64,000 nucleotides of DNA from positions 62,001 to 126,000 of the forward strand of contig NZ_FZNS01000003.1 of the NCBI RefSeq assembly GCF_900188255.1, read 5' to 3'. Source of the DNA: Hymenobacter mucosus. GTDB lineage: Bacteria; Bacteroidota; Bacteroidia; Cytophagales; Hymenobacteraceae. The notes beneath the pieces were generated by a model. The model was not told where the DNA came from and searched no databases. It saw only the letters and a list, made by a program, of their open reading frames with translations. Position numbers and translations under genes: made by a program. Below, piece by piece: positions 26,701-34,015 of the stretch; the stretch's first letter is position 1, and every line of letters starts with the position of its first letter.

Positions 26701-27131
26701 AGCTGGGCAGCGCGCTGCTCCAGGCTGGCAGCCAAAAGGGCATTTTCCTGGGCTTGCCCCCGGAGCTGCAGGGCATTGAGCAGGCGGTCTTGCACCTGCG
26801 GAAACAGCTCCCCTACCCTCCGTGCAGCTTGCTCGTCGGAAAGCATGCGGCGCAGGTTGGTGAGGGCAGCCAGGGGCTGCCAGATCCAGCGGGCAAAGGC
26901 GTAGGCCGTCAGGCCCAAGAACCCGAACAGCAATCCTCCCCGCACCCACGTAGGCAGGTAGAGAAAGTATTCGAGCAGGTTGAATACCAGAAACAGGGTG
27001 AGCAGTAGCCCGGCGGCCACGAGGGCACCGCGCACTAGCAAACTCAGATAAAACTTACGCTTAAAGGCATCAAGCCGGGCCAGCACGTCGTCTAACGCCC
27101 GGGTTGTTGCAGGGTCTTTATCCACTACCAT
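23706..27131 (-). CDS. DUF4175 family protein with long glutamine-rich coiled coil
   Basis: A 1141-residue membrane protein. Two hydrophobic segments lie near the N-terminus (about 30-80), then a third (~165-185). A beta-rich extracellular part (~200-520) is followed by a very long, Gln/Lys/Glu-rich coiled coil (about 530-990). The C-terminal ~100 residues carry 'MMEQTETDLVNKRLTEQT' and 'YYQREVSEYFQKMK'. The layout matches DUF4175, common in Bacteroidetes and some Proteobacteria and of unknown function. The start ATG 27131 (MVVDKDPATTRAL) is preferred to one 39 bases upstream. It is first in a likely operon with the RsbW-like ATPase and ybeY. Confidence 0.82.
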   Translation of the reverse strand: MVVDKDPATTRALDDVLARLDAFKRKFYLSLLVRGALVAAGLLLTLFLVFNLLEYFLYLPTWVRGGLLFGFLGLTAYAFARWIWQPLAALTNLRRMLSDEQAARRVGELFPQVQDRLLNALQLRGQAQENALLAASLEQRAAQLQGMEFSQGIDIKTQTRPLWKYVAIPAAVVVAVLLIYPALFVQGTNRILHYNQKYSPPAPFRFVVENKSLKAFKGEDFTLDVAVEGEALPNEISIVYGGRERRLTREQGNRFRHQFRQVQQDVAFQLTAADVTSAEYDLKVRERPNLRDFAVRVTYPAYIGKPTETLRNAGNLTVPEGSTVQWEFSTQATDQLQLQFRNPTETLTAEPNDDLFRVTRRATRSQDYTVRLQNQFSPNRDPIQYQLTVVPDQGPEVTLESFQDTTSLRYLALGGNVRDDYGLSRLQLHYRVLSKAHPNAAYQTRALPLGSGSSQGYAYQWDVRPLNLKPGDRLEYFVQVWDNDGVHGPKSARSRAAEFRLPSRTEMRQQLASQSQAMQSQMSKSEQESKKMERELAKAEDKLKVKRDLNFQDRKQLKDMLDQKQQMDQALNDLKKQFEQLQEQQNQLNPEKNEELAEKAKELQKLMESLLDPETKKLYEELQKLLEQQQDQNQPEMQKLLQQLENKENTLQKELERALEMFKQLQFEQKQDQALEKLEQLAQEQQKLAEETQKNDKNSPEAPQDKNQQQQKQQDLKEKQAEQQQQFNELKQDLKDMKELDKQLDDQNGADEMKDDQQQVDDQQQDSQEQLSKNQNQKASQSQKQAAQKMQQMAQKMKQQMNEEESDQQQENIDDLRDILENLIKLSFDQENLMKQFRTVDQSDPRFVQLGQTQRKLKDDARVVQDSLYALAKKVFQIQSFVTREVGEMNGRMDESLDQIRQRNVGRATSSQQLAMTSMNNLALMLNDALQQMQEQQRQSQSQQQQGGGKSGRKKKKGSAAGEGQLGRMQQQLNQQIQQLQQSGKQGRAMSEELAKLAGQQQMLRQAMQELERMQQKQGAGKPGSNKDGKGQDGAGGLGDVKKMMEQTETDLVNKRLTEQTIMRQRQILTRLLEAEKSARERDQDDKREAQTAQNRPPVFPPAFNQYKRQQNRQTELLRTVPPALTPYYQREVSEYFQKMK

Positions 27132-27303
27132 AAATCTGCGGCCATATTCGGACCTGGGAAAGATACGCATTTAGGCCCGGCGGCTGCACGGGTTCACGTT
27201 CTTACCCGAACGACGCAGGCCGGGGGGTAAATTGTTCCGCTAGCCAGTGGCTGCCAGCAAGAAAGCACTGCCCGCCCCCAGCACTCCCAACCAAGTATAA
27301 ACG

Positions 27304-27334
27304 AACAGCCCGGCTCCACCGGAGCCGGGCTGTT
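27304..27334 (-). terminator. Terminator-like hairpin of the M16 peptidase gene
   Basis: A 14-bp perfect stem, AACAGCCCGGCTCC / GGAGCCGGGCTGTT, lies 22 bases past the stop codon. There is no strong U-tract. Confidence 0.7.
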
Positions 27335-27355
27335 CTATTTACGCACACCGAAGGC

Positions 27356-30300
27356 TTACTCAGCTTTGTCCTTCGCTTTGTCTTTCTGCTTGTCGGCTTT
27401 GGCTTTGCGTTTTTCCTTTTTGCCGTTAGCGTCCTTGGTTTTCAGCTTCATCTTCTCCGCCTCGGCGGCGGGCGTTACAGCTGCCGGTGCGGCTGCAGGA
27501 GCGGCGGCCGCCGCTACTCGGTTGCCTTCCGTATCCAGTTCCACTACTTCGTAGCCTAGCTCCGCGAGGCCGGGAAAAGCTTTAGCCCGGTCGCCGACTA
27601 CCACAATGTACATATTGTCGGTAGGCAGGTATTTCTGGGCGCTGGCCTGCACATCTTCCTTCTTCAGGTTTTTGAGAATTTCGCTTTGCTCCTTCACGTA
27701 GTCTTTGGAGAGGTCATACTCCAGCAAGCGCGACAGGAAGAAGGCTTTCTGCTGACCAGTCTCGTAGCGCAGGGCGTCGCTCTGGCCTACTGAAGCTTGC
27801 AGAAACTGTAGTTCCTCGTCCGTAATACCGTTGCGGTAGTTCTGAATTTCCTTCATGAACTCCTTTACCGAAGCGGCCGTAGCATCGGCGCGTACGCCGG
27901 CCTGGGCCGTGTAGGGCCCTACGTAGCGGCTGCTCTGGAAGCCCGAGCGGGCGCCGTAGGTGTAGCCTTTGTCCTCGCGCAGGTTCAGGTTGATGCGGGA
28001 GTTGAAGGCGCCGCCCAGCAGGTAGTTGGCTAGGTAAGCACGGTAGTAGTTGCCGGTGGCATCGTAAGTGAGGGGCGAGAGGTAGCCCACCCGAATTTCC
28101 GACTGCGCCGCGCCATCTTTGTTCACAAAGTAGATGCGCGTTTTGTCGGGGTTGGGCGCTACTTCACCGGCCGGCATGGTCACGCTCTTCTGGGTCCAGG
28201 TCTTGAGGAATCCCAGTTGGTTGGTGAGGGTGTTCTGGTCGGCATCGCCCACGGCTACCAAGTAGCTGATGTTAGGGCCGTAGTTTTGCTCGTAGAATTG
28301 CTTTACGTCGTCCAGTGTCAGGCCGGTTACGGTGGCCGTGGTGCCGCTGGTAGGCACGTTCATGATGTTGTTGACCCCGTAAATTAGGCGCGAATAGGTC
28401 TTATCGGCAATGACTACTGGCTGCGTGGTTTGGTTGGCAATGCCTTCCAAAGTCTGCTTTTTGATGCGGGCAAAGTCGGCCTCGTCGAAGCGGGGATGGA
28501 GCAGGCGCTCTTCCAGCAGCTTCATGGTAGCGGGCAGGTTCTTAGAGAGGCTCTGCACGTACACGGTGGTGTTGTCGTCGCCGCTGCTTACCCGGATAGA
28601 GCTGCCCAGCTTGTCGAGCTCCGAGCTAAACTGCTCACCCGTGTATTTGGTGGTGCCTTCGTTCAGCATGGCGGCCGTGAGGGAGGCAATGCCGGCTTTG
28701 TTAGGCATGTTCTGCTCTAAGCGGTGGCCGCCCCGGATGGTCAGCAGCATGGTTACCGATGGAATCTCGGTGTTGCGACTTCCCATTACCCGCAGTCCGT
28801 TCGGGAAGGAGGTTTGCCACAGCTCGGGCACCTGCACCACGGGGTTGGTAGTCGCCTTGGGCTGCTGAGCCCGGTCGAAGGTATCGGTTGCCTTTACATA
28901 CTTGAGGCCTTCATAGCCGTAGTCGGGAGCCTTATAGCCTTCCTTCGATACGGTGTAGTTGTCGGCCTTGGCGGGGGCTGCACCACCGGTTTTGGGCAGA
29001 ACGCTCAGAATCACGGCGTGCTTGCCCTTGATGTACTGGTTGTACACGCGGTTTACCTCGGCGGGGGTCACTGCGCGCAGGCGCTTAAGTTCTTCAGGCA
29101 GCCGGTTGGGGTTGCCAAAATACGTTTGGTTGGCGGCCAGCTGGCTTACTTTGCCGCTCACGCTGGAAAGCCCATTTACCATCTGAGACTCGGTGCTAGC
29201 CTTGAAGCGTGCCACTTGCTCGGCGGTAGCGCCGGTGCGCTCAAACTCGCTCAGCGTACGGCGCAGCTTAATCTCCAGGCTGTCGAGGCCTTTGCCGGGG
29301 AAAGGCAGCGTCACCATGGTAAACTCGCCCGCTAACTCAGAGGTGCTGTTGTAGGCTGACGCCTGTACCGCCTGCTGGGTTTTCGTCAGGTTCTTATAAA
29401 GCAAAGAGTTTTTGCCCTGCCCAATGATTTCCGCCAATGCGTCGAGGGCAAACTCGTCGGGGTGGCCGCTAGGCACCGTTGGGAACACCATCTGCAACAT
29501 GGGAAAGCGCACGTTGTCGGTGTAGCTTACGTAGCGGTCTTGGGCCAGCTTGGGTGCGGGTAGTTTCTGCGCTGCCACGGCCGGGCCCTTGCTAATGGAG
29601 CCGAAGTACTTCTCTACCAGTTGTACCACCTGTTGGGGTTTCACATCGCCGCCCACCGTAAGGGTGGCGTTGTTGGGGCCGTACCAGCGCAGGAAGAAGT
29701 TCTTGAGGTCGTTCACGTTGGAACGGTCCAGGTCTTCGAGGTAGCCAATGGTCAGCCAGGAGTATGGGTGGCCGTAGGGATAGAGCGTGCGGGCTACGTT
29801 CTCCGAAGCCAGCCCATAGGGACGGTTGTCGTAGTTTTGGCCCCGCTCGTTTTTCACGGTGGAGCGCTGCACCTCAAACTTCTGCTGCGTTACGGCATCC
29901 AGCAAAAAGCCCATGCGGTCGGCTTCCAGCCACAAGGCTGTTTCCAACTGGTTATTCGGAATGGTTTCGTAGTAGTTGGTCCGGTCGCGGTTCGTCGAGC
30001 CATTTAGCGTACCACCAGCCGCCGACACCAGCTTGAAGTGCTGCTCGTCGCCCACGTGGTCGGAGCCCTGAAACATCATGTGCTCAAAGAAGTGCGCGAA
30101 GCCCGACTTACCAATCTGCTCCCGCGCTGAGCCCACGTGATAGGTCACGTCCACGTGCACCAAGGGGTCGGAGTGGTCTTCCGTGACAATGAGGGTGAGG
30201 CCGTTGGGCAGCACGTATTTCTCGTACGGAATCACCAGTTCATTGCCCTTGCGGGTTACTTTCTCTACGAGGCGGGCGCCGCCAGAAGTAGCACTAGGAG

Positions 30301-30415
30301 CTTTGGCTACGGTAGTAGGCTTAGGCGTGGTGCTCGTTTTCTTCTGCTGAGCAAAAGCCGGCTGTAGCGTTAGGGAAGCGCCTAGGCCGAGAAGCAACAG
30401 ATGGTTGCGGGTCAT
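27356..30415 (-). CDS. Double-domain M16 (pitrilysin/insulinase-family) zinc peptidase, exported
   Basis: A 1019-residue exported protein with a signal peptide (MTRNHLLLLGLGASLTLQPAFAQQ). The N-terminal peptidase half carries the inverted zinc motif HxxEH in 'HFFEHMMFQG' (about residue 130), with 'GPNNATLTVGGD' and 'RPYGLASENV' as later M16 motifs. The second half (~515-950) is a second, inactive-like M16 module ('RGGHRLEQNMPNKAGIASL' lacks HxxEH). This is the usual catalytic plus non-catalytic pairing. The C-terminus ends in a Lys-rich low-complexity tail. It probably degrades peptides in the periplasm or outside the cell. Confidence 0.9.
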   Translation of the reverse strand: MTRNHLLLLGLGASLTLQPAFAQQKKTSTTPKPTTVAKAPSATSGGARLVEKVTRKGNELVIPYEKYVLPNGLTLIVTEDHSDPLVHVDVTYHVGSAREQIGKSGFAHFFEHMMFQGSDHVGDEQHFKLVSAAGGTLNGSTNRDRTNYYETIPNNQLETALWLEADRMGFLLDAVTQQKFEVQRSTVKNERGQNYDNRPYGLASENVARTLYPYGHPYSWLTIGYLEDLDRSNVNDLKNFFLRWYGPNNATLTVGGDVKPQQVVQLVEKYFGSISKGPAVAAQKLPAPKLAQDRYVSYTDNVRFPMLQMVFPTVPSGHPDEFALDALAEIIGQGKNSLLYKNLTKTQQAVQASAYNSTSELAGEFTMVTLPFPGKGLDSLEIKLRRTLSEFERTGATAEQVARFKASTESQMVNGLSSVSGKVSQLAANQTYFGNPNRLPEELKRLRAVTPAEVNRVYNQYIKGKHAVILSVLPKTGGAAPAKADNYTVSKEGYKAPDYGYEGLKYVKATDTFDRAQQPKATTNPVVQVPELWQTSFPNGLRVMGSRNTEIPSVTMLLTIRGGHRLEQNMPNKAGIASLTAAMLNEGTTKYTGEQFSSELDKLGSSIRVSSGDDNTTVYVQSLSKNLPATMKLLEERLLHPRFDEADFARIKKQTLEGIANQTTQPVVIADKTYSRLIYGVNNIMNVPTSGTTATVTGLTLDDVKQFYEQNYGPNISYLVAVGDADQNTLTNQLGFLKTWTQKSVTMPAGEVAPNPDKTRIYFVNKDGAAQSEIRVGYLSPLTYDATGNYYRAYLANYLLGGAFNSRINLNLREDKGYTYGARSGFQSSRYVGPYTAQAGVRADATAASVKEFMKEIQNYRNGITDEELQFLQASVGQSDALRYETGQQKAFFLSRLLEYDLSKDYVKEQSEILKNLKKEDVQASAQKYLPTDNMYIVVVGDRAKAFPGLAELGYEVVELDTEGNRVAAAAAPAAAPAAVTPAAEAEKMKLKTKDANGKKEKRKAKADKQKDKAKDKAE

Positions 30416-30683
30416 TATAACGGGAATAGAAGTGAGATGTGTGCCGTAAGTTACGTGCCGAAAGACAAATGCCATTCATGGAAGGTTGCAGTCGGTACGG
30501 GGCAGCACACTCGGCTGTTTTTGGCAGCGAAACAGCTATTCCTATTTGGGAGACAACGTGTTCAGTTGGGGCTTACTATTCAGGGGCAAGCCGTGCGTTA
30601 TTTGCGCTGCTACCTCTACTAGCAGGCTAAATAGAGACAATAACTTATCCTAGTCTGATCGTCAACTAGGGGGCGAAGCGCCG

Positions 30684-30691
30684 TATATTTG
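30684..30691 (+). promoter_or_regulatory. -7 element TATATTTG of the STAS-like gene
   Basis: A full match to TAnnTTTG ends 18 bases before the start ATG 30710, predicting a leader of about 14 bases. No TTG at 19-base spacing is visible. Confidence 0.55.
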
Positions 30692-30709
30692 CTAATTACT
30701 TTGCCCCTC

Positions 30710-31117
30710 ATGCAGCTGTTGCCCGATTTCATCCGCCTCTCGTACCGCTCCGATTTGCAGACGTTATTTCTGCGCTGGACGCGGCCGGCCACCACAAACG
30801 AGCATCATGAGGGCTACCGCCAAGCACTGCAACTGGCTCAGCAAGAGCAAGTAAGCCGGTGGATGATTGACTTGCGCAGCCGGGGCCTGGCTGAAGTGAA
30901 GGATCTTCGGTGGGTGCTGCACGAGTTTCGGACGTTGTTTATCGAAGCCCTGCCTACGGCAACTCGTCGCATAGCCTACTTCACGGCTCCCTACCACGCC
31001 GACATTCTGCGTCCACGCCTTCTGGAACTCGACCAAAACAATCCGCTGGCGCCAGCAGTGGAAATCAGGGTTTTCACGGAGGAGTTACCCGCCCAGCAGT
31101 GGCTACAGCAAGGCTAA
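30710..31117 (+). CDS. Small STAS-like protein (paralogue of the protein at 10.8 kb)
   Basis: A 135-residue soluble protein with the same layout as the 10795-11199 protein: a short strand pair, then 'HEGYRQALQLAQQEQVSRWMIDLRSRGL', a middle with 'FRTLFIEALPT', and a C-terminal 'EIRVFTEELPAQQWL'. I do not recognise a specific function. A TTG 21 bases upstream in frame is the alternative start, but it overlaps the promoter element. It is convergent with the GT2 gene, with a 9-base gap and no hairpin. Confidence 0.6.
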   Translation: MQLLPDFIRLSYRSDLQTLFLRWTRPATTNEHHEGYRQALQLAQQEQVSRWMIDLRSRGLAEVKDLRWVLHEFRTLFIEALPTATRRIAYFTAPYHADILRPRLLELDQNNPLAPAVEIRVFTEELPAQQWLQQG

Positions 31118-31126
31118 GCGCCTCTG

Positions 31127-32224
31127 CTATCCCTCAGCCCACCGGTAACGCCGTTCTTTCCACTGAATGGGCGAAGGCCACCACGTGTAAGCCAGCACCG
31201 CCAAGGACATGAACAGTAAATACACGTCGTAGAGCAAGAGCACGCCCAGGTTTTCCCGATGCCCGGCTTGGCGGAGCGTAATAGCCAAGAACAACGTTTG
31301 GCACCCTACCTTGGCCGCATACAGCGCCCCAATAAGAGGTAGGGGTAGCAGGCCGGGCCAGCCCAGCACTGTGTAAAAGAACCCGTAGGAACTGAACAAT
31401 ACACCAAGCTGCCAAGGTAAGCGAGTGGCACCCTTCATCCAGCGTTTACGCTGCTGCAGCAAGTGGCGCACAGTAGGTTGCGGTACCGAGATGCCTAACG
31501 CTTTTGGGTGGATGATATTGCGGAATCCCCAGCCCTGGGCTACTACCTTGTCAAACAGCTGCAAATCCTCCGTGATGCTAAACGCTAGGGCCTCGTAGCC
31601 ACCAATAGACTCGTAAGCGGCGCGGGTTACTAGCATATTGTTGCCCACCGCAGTAATGGGTAGGCCCCGGTCGGAGAGTACGCGGATGATGTTCAAGCCG
31701 AACAGCCAGTCGAGCCCCTGCATGCGGCCAAATAGCGGGCCGCCCGCCGTTGTAATACCCGTCACGATACCTACCCCGGCTGGGGCTGCTGCTAGCATGG
31801 TTTGCACCCAGTCGGGGTGCATTGCCATATCGGCATCTGTAAACAGCAGGTGGTCGGTGGTAGCAGCCCGGCACAAGTGGGCTAGAGCGTTGCTTTTGCC
31901 GCGAGCCGTGCCTAGGCGCTGCCGGATAGACAGCAGCCGAAACTGAGGTTTGTTGGCAATGAAAGCCGCTACAATAGCGGCCGTGTTGTCGGTAGAGGCA
32001 TCATCCCCAATCAGTATTTCCAGTTGCTCCGGCGGGTAATTGAGGCGCGATAAGGCCGTGAGGCAACGCTCAATTGTAGCTTCCTCGTTGCGAGCTGCAA
32101 TTAAGATGCTTACGCGGGGCCGGGCTCCCACATCTACTAGCTTCCGGCGAGGCCACAGTGCTAGCACAAGCACCACTATAAACACACTGAAAAACAGGCC
32201 AAAGAAAACCGCCGGAAACACCAT
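31127..32224 (-). CDS. Family 2 glycosyltransferase, membrane-associated
   Basis: A 365-residue GT2 enzyme. An N-terminal membrane helix (residues 1-25) is followed by the GT-A domain. Its 'VSILIAARNEEATIERCL', 'GDDASTDNTAAIV', 'FTDADMAMHPDW' (DxD-like), 'FSITEDLQLF' and 'QRKRWMKG' ((Q/R)xxRW) motifs are all in order. Membrane helices near the C-terminus (about 280-355) may form the lipid-side platform, so it probably transfers sugar to a lipid acceptor. The acceptor is unknown. Start ATG 32224 gives the natural N-terminal helix. Confidence 0.88.
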   Translation of the reverse strand: MVFPAVFFGLFFSVFIVVLVLALWPRRKLVDVGARPRVSILIAARNEEATIERCLTALSRLNYPPEQLEILIGDDASTDNTAAIVAAFIANKPQFRLLSIRQRLGTARGKSNALAHLCRAATTDHLLFTDADMAMHPDWVQTMLAAAPAGVGIVTGITTAGGPLFGRMQGLDWLFGLNIIRVLSDRGLPITAVGNNMLVTRAAYESIGGYEALAFSITEDLQLFDKVVAQGWGFRNIIHPKALGISVPQPTVRHLLQQRKRWMKGATRLPWQLGVLFSSYGFFYTVLGWPGLLPLPLIGALYAAKVGCQTLFLAITLRQAGHRENLGVLLLYDVYLLFMSLAVLAYTWWPSPIQWKERRYRWAEG

Positions 32225-32360
32225 ACACGCCTTCGCTATAGAGGTACTACTTAATTGAGGCCTTTACTTCCAGGCATACGGCCAACTGATAGCTCCGCGT
32301 TGCCTGGTAAATGCTGATTTTACATAGCCGCCGTCCGTATAAATGCGGAGGCCACCCAAA

Positions 32361-32397
32361 AAAGAAGCGCCTCCTTCTGCAAGAGAAAGAGGCGCTT
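32361..32397 (-). terminator. Terminator of the MFS transporter gene
   Basis: A stem AAGCGCCTC / GAGGCGCTT lies 23 bases past the transporter stop, with an A-run on the left (U's on the minus transcript). Confidence 0.72.
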
Positions 32398-32419
32398 AGC
32401 CTAGTACGAAGGCTGCCGG

Positions 32420-33838
32420 TTACAGCCGAGGATCGGTTTCTACCGGAGCGTCGTAGGCAGCGGCGGGTAGCGTAACGGGTTCAGCCTCCAACTCGCGCTC
32501 ATCATCGGCGTCTTCGACGCGTAAGGAAAGCAGACCGGCAATAACCAGTGATGCGCCGCCCAGAACGATGGTATAGATAGTTTGGTCGTGAAACAAGTGC
32601 TTGGTGATGGGACCTAGCACTACTCCCGCAATGCTCTGCGGAATTACAATGAAGAAGTTAAACACACCCATGTAGTACCCCATGCGGTTGGCCGGCAAAG
32701 CACCCGCCAGCATAGCATAAGGCATTGACAAGATGCTGGCCCAGCCAATACCTACGCCAATCATGGACAGAATGAGCAGGTTAGGATTCTGGATGAAGAA
32801 AATCGAAACCAAGCCGAGGCCGCCTGCTACTAAGCATACTAAGTGCGTGAAGCGGCGGCTGGTAGCATTGGCTACCAAAGGCAACAGCAGCGCAAAAATG
32901 GCCGATACGCCCCCGTATACCGAGAAGCACACACCTACCCAGTCGGCACCCTCGTTGTAGAGTTTGGAGGTAGTATCGGTGGTGTGGTAGATGTGGCTGG
33001 TAACAGCCGGGGTGGTATAAATCCACATGGCGTAGAGGCCAAACCACGTGAAGAACTGCACCAGCGCCAGCTGCTTCATGGTGCGGGGCATGTGGAAAAT
33101 ACCCATAAAAGACTCACGGAAGCCGTTAGCCAAACCAGCGGTGCGGCGCTTTTCCTCCTCAAATTCGGCGAGGTTGTCTGGTGGGTATTCTTTGGTATTG
33201 AACACCGTCCAGAGCACCGACAGCAGGAACAGCAGACCGCCCGCGTAGAAGGCATACTTCAGAGAAGGAGCAATATGGCCGGGCTCCGGCTGGTTGGAAA
33301 TATTAAACCAGTGCGTCAGTACCCAGGGCAGCGAGGAGCCCACAATGGAGCCCAGGCCAATAAGAAAGGTCTGGAAGGCAAAGCCGGCCGTGCGCTGCTT
33401 GGAAGGTAGCAAGTCGCCCACCAGCGCCCGGAAAGGCTCCATGCTGATGTTGATGCTGGAGTCCATTACCCACAGCATGCCCGCCGCCATCCACAGGGCC
33501 GACACGTTGGGCATTACCAGCAGCGACAGCGACGCTAGAATGGCACCCACCATAAAATACGGCCGACGACGGCCCCACTGGGGGCTCCATGTGCGGTCCG
33601 ACATGTAGCCGATAACGGGCTGCACCAGCAGACCCGTAATGGGTGCCGCTAGCCACAAGAAAGCCAAGTCATCGGGGTTGGCGCCCATCGTTTCAAAGAT
33701 GCGGCTCATGTTGGCGTTCTGGAGCGCAAAGCCGCACTGGATGCCCAGGAAGCCAAAGCTCATGTTCCAGATCTGCCAGAAACTCAGGCGGGGTTTTTCG
33801 CGGGCGCTAGTGGGAGCCGCCGCTGCACTGATTGCCAT
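32420..33838 (-). CDS. MFS transporter, SLC45/maltose-sucrose-type
   Basis: A 472-residue, twelve-helix MFS protein. 'MSFGFLGIQCGFALQNANMSRIFE' and 'RTWSPQWGRRRPYFMVGAI' (motif A-like 'DRTW...GRRRP') resemble the SLC45/GPH sugar transporters, which move maltose, sucrose or related disaccharides with H+. The neighbouring GH13 genes make a maltodextrin or maltose substrate likely (inference). The N-terminus is cytoplasmic and no signal is needed. It is part of the starch-related cluster from 32.4 to 42.4 kb. Confidence 0.85.
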   Translation of the reverse strand: MAISAAAAPTSAREKPRLSFWQIWNMSFGFLGIQCGFALQNANMSRIFETMGANPDDLAFLWLAAPITGLLVQPVIGYMSDRTWSPQWGRRRPYFMVGAILASLSLLVMPNVSALWMAAGMLWVMDSSINISMEPFRALVGDLLPSKQRTAGFAFQTFLIGLGSIVGSSLPWVLTHWFNISNQPEPGHIAPSLKYAFYAGGLLFLLSVLWTVFNTKEYPPDNLAEFEEEKRRTAGLANGFRESFMGIFHMPRTMKQLALVQFFTWFGLYAMWIYTTPAVTSHIYHTTDTTSKLYNEGADWVGVCFSVYGGVSAIFALLLPLVANATSRRFTHLVCLVAGGLGLVSIFFIQNPNLLILSMIGVGIGWASILSMPYAMLAGALPANRMGYYMGVFNFFIVIPQSIAGVVLGPITKHLFHDQTIYTIVLGGASLVIAGLLSLRVEDADDERELEAEPVTLPAAAYDAPVETDPRL

Positions 33839-33915
33839 GGGGTGTGGTGGGAATTAGAGAGGTGAGAGGTAAGAAGGAGACGAGATACTGAAATAAAACA
33901 GAAGGTTCTGCAAGT

Positions 33916-33983
33916 GGGCCAAAGCAGCTTGCCTATTAGCCAGCCCAGGGTACCTGGGTAAGGCCAGCCCGCTGCTTCGGCCC
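33916..33983 (-). terminator. Possible terminator of the amylase gene
   Basis: GGGCC..AGCAGC pairs with GCTGCTTCGGCCC around an internal CCCAGG/CCTGGG stem. The structure is a little loose and lacks a U-tract, so it is uncertain. Confidence 0.3.
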
Positions 33984-34015
33984 TACCTAGCAGAACCGTG
34001 CCGTTTTGGCTCACC

